Shown here one piece after another: positions 1 through 6,802 of a stretch of 13,370 bases of DNA (the first letter of the stretch is position 1; the number at the start of each line of letters is the position of its first letter). Both the position numbers and the translations under genes were made by a program. The stretch comes from Oscillospiraceae bacterium (GTDB lineage: Bacteria; Bacillota; Clostridia; UMGS1883): contig SVJI01000020.1 in the NCBI GenBank assembly GCA_015069065.1, positions 1 through 13,370 of the forward strand, written 5' to 3'. The notes beneath the pieces are model-generated. The model did no database searches, was not told the origin of the DNA, and saw nothing but the letters and a program-made list of their open reading frames with translations.

Positions 1-1
1 A

Positions 2-115
2 AGTTGCATTGAAAATAAAGAGCAAATGAAACAGCAGCTTAGAATTGATTCTCAGCCATTACGTGAGAAAGCGCGGGATAACGCCCGACTTGCACTAAAG
101 CTACTGGAAAGCTGA
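2..115 (+). CDS. 3' end of an unidentified gene (partial, cut by left edge)
   Basis: An open frame enters from the left edge and stops at TGA 113-115, giving about 37 C-terminal residues that end in ARLALKLLES. The tail is rich in Lys, Arg, Glu and Gln and would form an amphipathic helix. It lies 29 bp before the next start codon on the same strand, so co-transcription is likely. The other two + frames meet early stops here. Too little is visible to name it. The tail loosely recalls the C-terminal helix of CsaB-type polysaccharide pyruvyl transferases, which modify the wall polymer bound by SLH domains. That is a resemblance from memory only and is not used as an assignment. Confidence 0.5.
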   Translation, partial: SCIENKEQMKQQLRIDSQPLREKARDNARLALKLLES

Positions 116-144
116 AAACCATTGATAGAGAAAGGGGGCATGCA

Positions 145-855
145 GTGGTGAAAAAATTCTTTAAAATAATATTGATTGTACTTGTCGTACTGACAGTTGC
201 TGCAGGCTCGCTTGCTATATGGCAAAGGAAAAATATTGCCAGCATCGTTGTAGGTATAAAGGAAACAGACAGGGAAATCGAAAGACGCCGGAACGAAAAC
301 CAATCGCAGCTTGTAAGTGAGGTCAGTTCCCAACTGGAAAATCCTCTGCGTGATATGACTGAGGAGGAAAAGCAAGAGGTTGATAAGGGGAATATGACAA
401 TTGTAGATGTTTACTCAAAAATATTTGAGGAACGCAAGCAAGAGCTTGAGCGTTCAAAAGGGTCAACATCTTCAAGCAACATATCCGAAAAAATTGAAGC
501 TAAACCGACAAAGGATGAGATTATAACAAAATACATGGCGCAGCTTTATAAACTGCAAAACGAGTTTACTGCCAAGGCAGAGGCGACTATATCTCAGGGT
601 GCTTCATATTACGAGAAACTAAAAAAACACCCGCAGGATGCCGAAGCGCGTGCCTCTACGATAACTCATTTTACTCCTATAGTAAGGGGAATTGAGTCGG
701 AATGTAACAAAAAAGTTGATACTGCTATAGCCAATCTCAAAAAAGAGCTTGAGGAGATTGGAGCAGAAACCGATATTATAGGAACGATTAAGGCTACATA
801 TGAAAACGAAAAGCAGCTCAAGCTGTCTTTCTATGCAAATAAGTATTTAAAATAA
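145..855 (+). CDS. Membrane-anchored coiled-coil protein of unknown function
   Basis: I do not recognise this family. The protein (235-236 residues) starts with a short basic stretch (VKKFFK) and one hydrophobic segment at about residues 6-26. It has no lipobox and no obvious signal-peptidase site, so it is probably a single-pass membrane protein with the rest outside the cell. The remainder is highly charged and helical. One heptad-like Glu/Arg/Lys stretch spans about residues 38-115, then comes a Ser/Thr-rich linker near 105-113 (STSSSN), then a second helical region to the end. Two adjacent GTG codons, 145 and 148, could start it; the AAAGGGGG at 131-138 sits 6 or 9 bases upstream. No enzymatic motif is visible. 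It probably belongs with the gene before it, and is separated from rnfC by a strong terminator-like hairpin. A role in envelope structure is possible but not shown. Confidence 0.85.
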   Translation: MVKKFFKIILIVLVVLTVAAGSLAIWQRKNIASIVVGIKETDREIERRRNENQSQLVSEVSSQLENPLRDMTEEEKQEVDKGNMTIVDVYSKIFEERKQELERSKGSTSSSNISEKIEAKPTKDEIITKYMAQLYKLQNEFTAKAEATISQGASYYEKLKKHPQDAEARASTITHFTPIVRGIESECNKKVDTAIANLKKELEEIGAETDIIGTIKATYENEKQLKLSFYANKYLK

Positions 856-900
856 GGTGTTTTGTCCTGCAATTGCAGGGCAGAATACCTTATTGTTTTT
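851..900 (+). terminator. Long hairpin terminator overlapping the stop codon, upstream of rnfC
   Basis: Bases 851-872 pair with 873-894 along 22 positions, centred on the perfect palindrome CCTGCAATTGCAGG (866-879), allowing a 4-base AATT loop. Three pairs (859/886, 862/883, 865/880) are G-U wobbles in the + strand RNA but would be A-C mismatches in the opposite RNA, which points to function in + transcripts. GTTTTT follows at 895-900. The arm includes the stop codon 853-855 of the coiled-coil gene. A Rho-independent terminator is the simplest reading. Partial read-through into rnfC is possible, since no convincing promoter was found between it and rnfC. Confidence 0.85.
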
Positions 901-970
901 AAATAATAAAGCCGTCCTTGGAGAGGGACACGAAAAACTACTACTATTACTATATAAAGGAGAGGGTATT

Positions 971-2299
971 GTGCTGAAAAAGCTTTCCTTCAAAGGCGGA
1001 GTACATCCAAATGACCATAAGGAGAATACCGCCACAAAGAATATTGAAATACTTACACCGCCATCGGAGCTTGTTTTTCCGGTGCAGCAGCATATTGGTG
1101 CGCCGTGCGCTCCTTGTGTAGCTGTTGGTGATTATGTAAGAATGGGGCAAAAAATTGCTGACAGTGACGCATTTGTAAGTGCGCCGATACATTCTTCGGT
1201 GTCGGGAACAGTTAAGGCTATCAAAAGCTATCCTGTACCAAACGGAACAATGGTGGAGTCGATAGTTATAGAAAACGATTTTACCGATACGCTTGATGAT
1301 TCTATAACAGGTATTGATTATACGTCTGTTAAACCAGATGATATTCCCTCTATTGTGCGTGAAGCAGGCGTTGTTGGTATGGGTGGTGCAACATTTCCTA
1401 CTCACGTAAAGCTTATGCCGCCGCCTGACAAAGTGATTGACACTGTCATTGTAAATGCGGCTGAATGTGAGCCATATATAACCAGTGACCACCGTGTTAT
1501 GCTGGAAACTCCTGATGAGGTTGTTTTAGGACTTAAAATAATTCTCTACAGATTCGGGATAACAAACGGACATATTGCAATCGAGGAAAATAAACCCGAT
1601 GCAATCGAGGTTATGAGGAGAAAATGCGCCGGTGAGGGAATAACTGTAGATGTGTTAAAGAAAAAGTACCCTCAGGGAAGTGAAAAACACCTTATATACG
1701 CAGTTACAAAACGTGCCGTTCCTACAGGTAAGCTTCCGGCAGATGCAGGGGTTGTGGTTGTAAATGTAGATACCTGCTGTGCGATTGCGCGTAAGTTTAA
1801 GTATGGAACTCCGCTTATGAGGCGTATTGTTACACTGGCGGGAACACCCCTTAAAAAGAATGCAAACTATAACGTCAGAATAGGAACACCTGTTGATTAC
1901 ATAATCGAGCAGAGTGGAGGATTTATAGATACTCCGAAAAAGGTCATACTGGGTGGACCTATGATGGGTGTGGCTCAGTTCAGGCTTGACATTCCTGTTA
2001 TAAAGGGAACATCTGCAATTTTGTGCCTGAATGAAAAAGAGGCACAGATTCCGCCTGAGGAGCCGTGTATCAGGTGCGGAAAGTGCGTTTCCCACTGCCC
2101 GATGAAGCTTATGCCTCTTTACTTGCATGAATTTGCGAAAAAGGGTGATATGGATTCATGTGAAAAGTATAATGTAACATCCTGCGTTGAATGTGGCTGC
2201 TGCAGCTACGGCTGCCCGTCTAAACGGAATTTACTTCAGGATATACGTGTGGCAAAGCAAAATGTTATGGCTATAATGCGTGAAAGAACGCAGAAATAA
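971..2299 (+). CDS. rnfC: Rnf complex subunit RnfC (NADH-side flavin / iron-sulfur subunit)
   Basis: RnfC is the peripheral cytoplasmic subunit of the Rnf complex, where electrons from reduced ferredoxin reach NAD+ through FMN and iron-sulfur clusters. The GTG at 971 gives 442 residues and begins MLKKLSFKGGVHP, the usual RnfC N terminus. AAAGGAGAGG at 956-965 is well placed. A longer in-frame reading from GTG 857 would start inside the terminator hairpin and is rejected. Seen in order: a biotinyl/lipoyl-like segment near residues 35-80; the FMN/NADH-binding GMGGATFPTHVK at 136-147; NAAECEPYI shortly after; GGPMMG near 325; and two CxxCxxCxxxCP ferredoxin motifs, C366/C369/C372/C376 and C405/C408/C411/C415. 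The length fits the short clostridial form, without the long repeat-rich C terminus of many proteobacterial RnfC proteins. It is first in the rnfCDGEAB operon. Confidence 0.98.
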   Translation: MLKKLSFKGGVHPNDHKENTATKNIEILTPPSELVFPVQQHIGAPCAPCVAVGDYVRMGQKIADSDAFVSAPIHSSVSGTVKAIKSYPVPNGTMVESIVIENDFTDTLDDSITGIDYTSVKPDDIPSIVREAGVVGMGGATFPTHVKLMPPPDKVIDTVIVNAAECEPYITSDHRVMLETPDEVVLGLKIILYRFGITNGHIAIEENKPDAIEVMRRKCAGEGITVDVLKKKYPQGSEKHLIYAVTKRAVPTGKLPADAGVVVVNVDTCCAIARKFKYGTPLMRRIVTLAGTPLKKNANYNVRIGTPVDYIIEQSGGFIDTPKKVILGGPMMGVAQFRLDIPVIKGTSAILCLNEKEAQIPPEEPCIRCGKCVSHCPMKLMPLYLHEFAKKGDMDSCEKYNVTSCVECGCCSYGCPSKRNLLQDIRVAKQNVMAIMRERTQK

Positions 2300-2323
2300 T
2301 ACGCCTTGAAAGGAATGAAAAAC

Positions 2324-3307
2324 GTGATAGATAATTTAAAACTGAGGGTTTCATCAACCCCTCATATCAGGGAGAATAACAGTGTTGATGATATAATGCT
2401 GGATGTAATAATTGCTTTAATGCCGGCAACCTTTGCAGGTTTACTTCTCTTTGGTCAGCGTGCATTGGGTGTAGTACTCGTATCTGTACTGTGCAGCGTA
2501 GGCTTTGAGCTTATATATCAGATAATTGCCCATAAGAGAAAAAGCATCAAGGATTTGAGTGCAGTGGTAACAGGAATGCTCATTGCACTGTCAATGCCGT
2601 CAAGTATTCCTTACTATGTTGTAATAATAGCTGATTTGTTTGCCATAGTAATTACAAAGCAGCTTTTTGGAGGAATAGGGCAAAACTTCATGAATCCTGC
2701 TTTGGCAGGAAGAGCCTTTGTTCTGGCGGCGTTTCCTGTGGCGATGACAAGCTTTGCTAGTGAACGGATAAACATGTTTGAAAATACGGCAGACGTAGTT
2801 ACAGGTGCAACCCCCTTGTCAAGGGAATATATCGGCAGTGTTCCTACTGCTATGGAGCATATGCTCGGAAGATATTCAGACGGCGGAGTTATTGCGGGAT
2901 GTATAGGTGAAACGTGCGCAATAGCACTTCTCATCGGCTTTATATATCTGGTGGTAAGAAAGGTAATTACTCTTTCAATTCCCCTTTCATACATAGGTAC
3001 TGTTTTTGTTATGACGATGCTGTTTGGCGATGCGGCACCCGCATCTGTACAGAATCCGCTGCTGGGAATTTTATCAGGCGGTGTTCTTCTGGGTGCGATT
3101 TTCATGGCGACAGATTATGTGACAAGTCCCACAACAAGAATTGGACAGATAATTTTTGGAATAGGCTGCGGTGCTATTACATGTATAGTGAGGTTCTGGG
3201 GGGGATATCCAGAGGGTGTCACCTGCGGAATACTTCTTATGAATGTAATGACTTCTTTGATAGACAAATGGACTGTTCCCAAGCCCTTTGGTGCGGTTAA
3301 AAAGTAA
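2324..3307 (+). CDS. rnfD: Rnf complex subunit RnfD (integral membrane, covalent FMN)
   Basis: RnfD is a polytopic membrane subunit of the ferredoxin:NAD+ oxidoreductase that carries covalently bound FMN and takes part in cation-coupled electron transfer. The protein has 327 residues and is mostly hydrophobic, with roughly nine or ten membrane segments. It opens with the family hallmark VSSTPHIR. The flavin attachment motif TGAT is visible in DVVTGATPL, with the acceptor threonine at about residue 163. GGIGQNFMNPALAGRAF, a conserved RnfD/NqrB-type stretch, lies near residues 113-129. The start is chosen as GTG 2324 because AAAGGA at 2309-2314 is 9 bases upstream. The in-frame ATG at 2315 and TTG at 2306 overlap or precede that site. 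It follows rnfC by 24 bp and precedes rnfG by 13 bp. Confidence 0.97.
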   Translation: MIDNLKLRVSSTPHIRENNSVDDIMLDVIIALMPATFAGLLLFGQRALGVVLVSVLCSVGFELIYQIIAHKRKSIKDLSAVVTGMLIALSMPSSIPYYVVIIADLFAIVITKQLFGGIGQNFMNPALAGRAFVLAAFPVAMTSFASERINMFENTADVVTGATPLSREYIGSVPTAMEHMLGRYSDGGVIAGCIGETCAIALLIGFIYLVVRKVITLSIPLSYIGTVFVMTMLFGDAAPASVQNPLLGILSGGVLLGAIFMATDYVTSPTTRIGQIIFGIGCGAITCIVRFWGGYPEGVTCGILLMNVMTSLIDKWTVPKPFGAVKK

Positions 3308-3320
3308 TGGAGGTTTGGAA

Positions 3321-3860
3321 ATGAAAAAAGAATTTATAAAGCTTGCAGGAGTTTTGTGTCTGATTACTCTTGTTGCGGCACTTCTTCTGGCGTGGGTGAA
3401 TGGTATTACTGCTCCCAAAATTGCACTAGCGGAACTCAAAGCTTCACGCCATGCGATGAAACAGGTTCTCCCCGAGGCAACTAACTTTAAAGAGTGGGAA
3501 AACGGGATTTTCAGAGGATTTAACAGTGATGCAACTGTAGGTTATTGTGTAACCGTAGTGACAAACGGTTATGGCGGTGAGCTGTCAGTAATGGTAGGAA
3601 TAGGAGAGGATGGTACAGTAAAGGGAATAGAAGTCCTCAGCCACAGTGAAACTGCCGGTCTGGGTGCAAAGGCAACAGACGAAGTATTCAAGAATCAGTT
3701 TGCAGATAAAAGACTCCCGCTTGAGGTTGTTAAGGGGAAAGCATCTGCAGATAATCAGATAGAGGCAATAACCGGTGCTACAATAACAAGCCGTGCTGTA
3801 GCAGGAGCCGTAAAGACGGCAGCGGAGCTTATAGAAGAGGCAAAGGGAGGTGTGAAATAA
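3321..3860 (+). CDS. rnfG: Rnf complex subunit RnfG (covalent-FMN protein)
   Basis: RnfG is a single-pass membrane subunit whose large outer domain holds a covalently linked FMN, one of the flavins on the electron path through the complex. The protein has 179 residues. A membrane helix covers about residues 8-27, followed by the FMN-binding domain. The attachment motif reads TGATITS at residues 151-157, with Thr154 the expected phosphoester-linked residue. The conserved stretch SHSETAGLGAKATDEVF lies near residues 111-127. ATG 3321 is 7 bases after TGGAGG (3308-3313), a strong ribosome binding site, so the in-frame upstream extension into the end of rnfD is rejected. Its TAA stop shares one base with the ATG of rnfE, which suggests coupled translation. 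The length is typical. Confidence 0.97.
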   Translation: MKKEFIKLAGVLCLITLVAALLLAWVNGITAPKIALAELKASRHAMKQVLPEATNFKEWENGIFRGFNSDATVGYCVTVVTNGYGGELSVMVGIGEDGTVKGIEVLSHSETAGLGAKATDEVFKNQFADKRLPLEVVKGKASADNQIEAITGATITSRAVAGAVKTAAELIEEAKGGVK

Positions 3861-4447
3861 TGCTTAAAACCATAAAAAGAGGAATTATAGAGGAAAACCC
3901 TACATTTGTACAGGTTTTGGGTATGTGTCCCACCCTTGCCGTAACGACATCTCTGGCAAACGGTATAGGAATGGGATTGTCAGTAACATTTGTACTGACA
4001 CTTTCAAATATGCTGGTATCACTTCTGAGAAAGCTTATACCGCAAAAAATCAGAATAGCGGCATATGTTGTAATAATAGCAACGTTTGTAACAATAGTTG
4101 ACATGATTTTAAAGGCATTTTTCCCTGCTTTGTCAAGCTCTCTGGGACTTTTTATACCACTTATCGTTGTAAACTGTATTATCCTTGCACGCGCAGAGGC
4201 TTTTGCTTCAAAAAATACAGTTTTGAAATCTGCAGCAGACGGTATAGGCATGGGAATAGGCTTTACCATTGCACTTTCCATTATTTCTGCAATCAGAGAA
4301 ATTTTGGGAAACGGAACTATTCTGGGAATGTCATTAGGAATCACAAATCCTGCTGTTATAATGATACTTCCGCCCGGGGGATTCCTTACACTGGGACTTC
4401 TTTTGGGACTTATTAACGTAATAAAGAACAGAAAGGGGGAGAGGTAA
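3860..4447 (+). CDS. rnfE: Rnf complex subunit RnfE (membrane subunit, shared Fe-S cysteines)
   Basis: RnfE pairs with its homologue RnfA in the membrane core of the complex. In solved Rnf/Nqr structures the two together hold a [2Fe-2S] cluster in the middle of the membrane. This protein has 195 residues and about six membrane helices. The two cluster-type cysteines are present: Cys23 in LGMCPTLAVT and Cys106 in VVNCIILARAEAFA. The N terminus (GIIEENPTFVQVLG) is typical of RnfE. The ATG overlaps the rnfG stop by one base, with GGGAGG (3845-3850) 9 bases upstream. The end of the gene abuts the ATG of rnfA directly. RnfE is told apart from RnfA by the ENPTFVQ start and the ARAEAFA segment. Confidence 0.97.
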   Translation: MLKTIKRGIIEENPTFVQVLGMCPTLAVTTSLANGIGMGLSVTFVLTLSNMLVSLLRKLIPQKIRIAAYVVIIATFVTIVDMILKAFFPALSSSLGLFIPLIVVNCIILARAEAFASKNTVLKSAADGIGMGIGFTIALSIISAIREILGNGTILGMSLGITNPAVIMILPPGGFLTLGLLLGLINVIKNRKGER

Positions 4448-5050
4448 ATGCCTGCTTTAGTAGCAATAGCATTAACGTCAATATTTACACAAAACTTTGT
4501 ACTCGTTAAATTTTATGGTATATGCCCCTTCCTTGGCGTATCCAAAAAGGTTGACACTGCACTCGGAATGGGAATGGCAGTAACATTTGTAATGACTCTT
4601 GCCTCCATCATGACGTGGCTTTGTCAGCAGTTCATTCTGATACCGCTGAATATTGAATACATGCAAACAATAGCATTTATAGTAATAATTGCTGCACTTG
4701 TACAATTTGTAGAAATGTTTTTGCAGAAATCAATCCCGTCTCTTTACAGTGCATTGGGAATATATCTTCCGCTCATTACAACAAACTGTGCGGTATTGGG
4801 CGTTGCGCTTCTTAATGTAAGAACAGCTTCCGTAATTTCAACGGCAGGCAGCTACACATTGATTGAGTCTATAGTTAACGGCTTTAGTGCAGGTATTGGT
4901 TTTATGCTTGCAATCGTGCTTTTTGCCGGTGTTCGTGAGCGTCTTGAAAATTCTGATATTCCAAAGGCTTTGGAGGGCTTCCCCATAGCACTTATCAGTG
5001 CATCACTTCTGGCACTGGCATTCCTGGGATTTCAGGGTATGTCATTTTGA
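4448..5050 (+). CDS. rnfA: Rnf complex subunit RnfA (membrane subunit, shared Fe-S cysteines)
   Basis: RnfA is the partner of RnfE in the membrane core of the Rnf complex, inserted in inverted orientation relative to it, and carries the other half of the intramembrane [2Fe-2S] site. The protein has 200 residues and about six membrane helices. Hallmarks seen are NFVLVKFYGICPFLGVSK, with Cys26, and ITTNCAVLGVALLN, with Cys114. Both match the family. The ATG follows the rnfE stop with no gap, and the ribosome binding site GGGGGAGAGG (4435-4444) lies inside the end of rnfE, so translation is probably coupled. rnfB begins 16 bp downstream. Confidence 0.97.
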   Translation: MPALVAIALTSIFTQNFVLVKFYGICPFLGVSKKVDTALGMGMAVTFVMTLASIMTWLCQQFILIPLNIEYMQTIAFIVIIAALVQFVEMFLQKSIPSLYSALGIYLPLITTNCAVLGVALLNVRTASVISTAGSYTLIESIVNGFSAGIGFMLAIVLFAGVRERLENSDIPKALEGFPIALISASLLALAFLGFQGMSF

Positions 5051-5066
5051 AAGGTGTGATTAAATT

Positions 5067-5867
5067 ATGAAAGAAATTTTATTACCCGCTCTTGCAATGG
5101 GCGGTGTAGGACTGGTTCTGGGAATACTTTTAGCGGTAGCATCAAAAATATTTGCCGTAGAAAAGGATGAAAGGGCAGAGGAAATAGCCCAGATTCTTCC
5201 CGGTGCAAATTGCGGAAGCTGCGGATTCGCCGGATGCAGTGCATATGCTTCTGCTATATCGGCAGGCACTGCGAAAATAAATGAATGTTCCCCCGGTGGA
5301 CAGAATGCCGCTGACCGCATCGCTGAAATAATGGGCGTATCAGGTGAAGCGGTTGAGGAAAAACGTGCCGCAGTATTGTGCAAAGGTACTATAGAAAATG
5401 CCGCGGAGAAGTATGAATACATAGGCGTACAGGATTGTGTGGCAGCGTCCAGACTTCAGGGCGGCGGTGCAAAGGCGTGTTCCTATGGCTGCCTTGGCTA
5501 CGGCAGCTGCATTAAAGTCTGCTCCAACAACGCTATAAAGATAGAAAACGGAATTGCAGTTATAGATATGGAAAAGTGCGGAGGCTGCGGAGAGTGTGCA
5601 GCAGTCTGCCCCAAAAAGCTGATTAAAATAATTCCTAAGAGCGCAAAATACGTTGTGAAGTGTCAGTCCTGTGACAAAGGTGCTCAGATGAAGGAAAAAT
5701 GCTCGGTGGGATGTATCGGCTGTAAAATATGCGAAAAGAATTGTCCTGCAGATGCTATTAAAGTGGAGAATAATCATGCGGTAATTGATTACGGTAAATG
5801 TATCAGCTGCGGATTGTGCGCTGAAAAATGCCCGAAAAAGATTATTGAATTAATTGGGGCGAACTAA
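5067..5867 (+). CDS. rnfB: Rnf complex subunit RnfB (multi-cluster ferredoxin-like, electron entry)
   Basis: RnfB is the likely entry point for electrons from soluble reduced ferredoxin. The protein has 266 residues. One membrane helix (about 5-28) is followed by the RnfB-type 4Fe-4S domain with C49, C52, C57 and C74. Next comes the conserved set C105, C124, C138, C142, C148 and C152. A ferredoxin motif C171/C174/C177/C181 follows. Then there is an inserted pair C199/C202 plus C212, and finally two ferredoxin motifs, C216/C219/C222/C226 and C245/C248/C251/C255. This points to about six clusters, as in the cysteine-rich clostridial/acetogen form rather than the shorter proteobacterial one. AAGGTG (5051-5056) serves ATG 5067. 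It is the last rnf gene; a CPBP protease follows 49 bp later. Confidence 0.97.
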   Translation: MKEILLPALAMGGVGLVLGILLAVASKIFAVEKDERAEEIAQILPGANCGSCGFAGCSAYASAISAGTAKINECSPGGQNAADRIAEIMGVSGEAVEEKRAAVLCKGTIENAAEKYEYIGVQDCVAASRLQGGGAKACSYGCLGYGSCIKVCSNNAIKIENGIAVIDMEKCGGCGECAAVCPKKLIKIIPKSAKYVVKCQSCDKGAQMKEKCSVGCIGCKICEKNCPADAIKVENNHAVIDYGKCISCGLCAEKCPKKIIELIGAN

Positions 5868-5916
5868 TCATGACTGAATGAAGTCTACTGATTAGATTGG
5901 ATGGAGATGCAGGAAA

Positions 5917-6720
5917 TTGAAAAATTCAGTTAAAAGAATACGCACGATACTTACCGCACTTATGTATGTAGGTATATATTACGCTGTATCGGCGATTTTA
6001 CAGCTTATATATATAATGTGGCAAAGCGGTATAGGCACAATAACGGTATCGCGGATTGAAGAAAACTTAACAAACGGGGCATATGCGCTGATGGTAATTG
6101 CTGCCATTGTTTCTATGTGGATATACCTTTTGATAGGAAGAATACGCAATAAGCCGCTCTATACCGTTGTCGAGGAAAGAAAGAATCCGCTGATAGTCGG
6201 CGTTATGGCAGGAGTACTTGCCGTAGGGGTACGGCTTTTGGTGACAGCATATTATTATTGGGCGCTAAACATCGATTTCCTCAAAAAATCGATTGACAGT
6301 GCCTCTGCGCTCTCTCCGCAGTTTACCCACACAGGACAAATGCTTGCAGCACTGTTTGCTATTGTGGTGATTGCACCTGTTTTTGAAGAAGTGCTTTTCC
6401 GTGCGATAGTTTTAGGTGAGCTTCTCACCATTATGCGTCCGTGGGCAGCTATATTGCTGCAGGGGATTGTATTCGGCGTGGCACATGCAGTTCTTTTTCA
6501 AACGATTTTTGCCGTATGCGTGGGCGTTTTGCTGGGAGTTGTGTATTATAAGACACGGAGCATCAAGTCGACTATAATTTGTCACAGTGTGTTTAACCTG
6601 TCAGCGATGCTTGCAGGTGAAATAACAGATGTAAGAAGCAGCGTAATATACGCTGTCTTCGGACTTTTGCTGATAGCTTCCTCGCTTTCATCTTTAGTTG
6701 TAAATTGTAAGAGAAATTAA
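5917..6720 (+). CDS. CPBP family intramembrane metalloprotease (Abi/CAAX-like)
   Basis: This is a 267-residue, strongly hydrophobic protein with about seven or eight membrane segments. It carries the CPBP (Rce1/Abi) signature. Motif 1 is EExxxR, with E157, E158 and R162 in FEEVLFR. Motif 2 is FxxxH, with F186 and H190 in FGVAH. The last motif is HxxxN, with H223 and N227. These residues form the putative metal-dependent active site in the membrane, so the protein is predicted to be active. Family members in Gram-positives process membrane or exported peptides or serve in bacteriocin immunity; the substrate here is unknown. The start is TTG 5917, with TGGAG (5902-5906) about 10 bases upstream. 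It lies 49 bp after rnfB on the same strand with no terminator between, and shares the terminator at 6722-6775, so it is probably transcribed with rnf. Confidence 0.93.
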   Translation: MKNSVKRIRTILTALMYVGIYYAVSAILQLIYIMWQSGIGTITVSRIEENLTNGAYALMVIAAIVSMWIYLLIGRIRNKPLYTVVEERKNPLIVGVMAGVLAVGVRLLVTAYYYWALNIDFLKKSIDSASALSPQFTHTGQMLAALFAIVVIAPVFEEVLFRAIVLGELLTIMRPWAAILLQGIVFGVAHAVLFQTIFAVCVGVLLGVVYYKTRSIKSTIICHSVFNLSAMLAGEITDVRSSVIYAVFGLLLIASSLSSLVVNCKRN

Positions 6721-6721
6721 G

Positions 6722-6775
6722 AAACAGAGCATATTGTATGGTTTTGTAATATACAATATGCTCTGTTTTTCTTTT
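6722..6775 (+). terminator. Strong Rho-independent terminator closing the rnf-CPBP unit, probably bidirectional
   Basis: Bases 6722-6739 and 6751-6768 form a perfect 18-bp inverted repeat with an 11-base loop, followed by a T-rich tail (TTTTTCTTTT, 6766-6775). It starts 2 bases after the CPBP stop codon. Read on the other strand, the stem is followed by TTTCTTAATTTCTC, so it can also end the convergent minus-strand transcript whose gene stops at 6803. Confidence 0.95.
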
Positions 6776-6802
6776 AGTGAATTATTCGCTTTGACTAACG
6801 TG

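Noticed and set aside
857..970. N-terminal extension of RnfC from GTG 857
   Set aside because: The extension would be coded by the terminator hairpin, matches nothing in RnfC proteins, and lacks a ribosome binding site. GTG 971 has a strong site and the conserved family N terminus.
950..1492. Open frame of about 180 codons antisense to rnfC
   Set aside because: It lies wholly against a strongly conserved gene, has a composition rich in Arg, Asn and Tyr with no motif, and is explained by the codon use of rnfC.
3829..4344. Open frame of about 170 codons antisense to rnfE
   Set aside because: The hydrophobic look is the mirror of the membrane segments of RnfE; there is no ribosome binding site or recognisable family.
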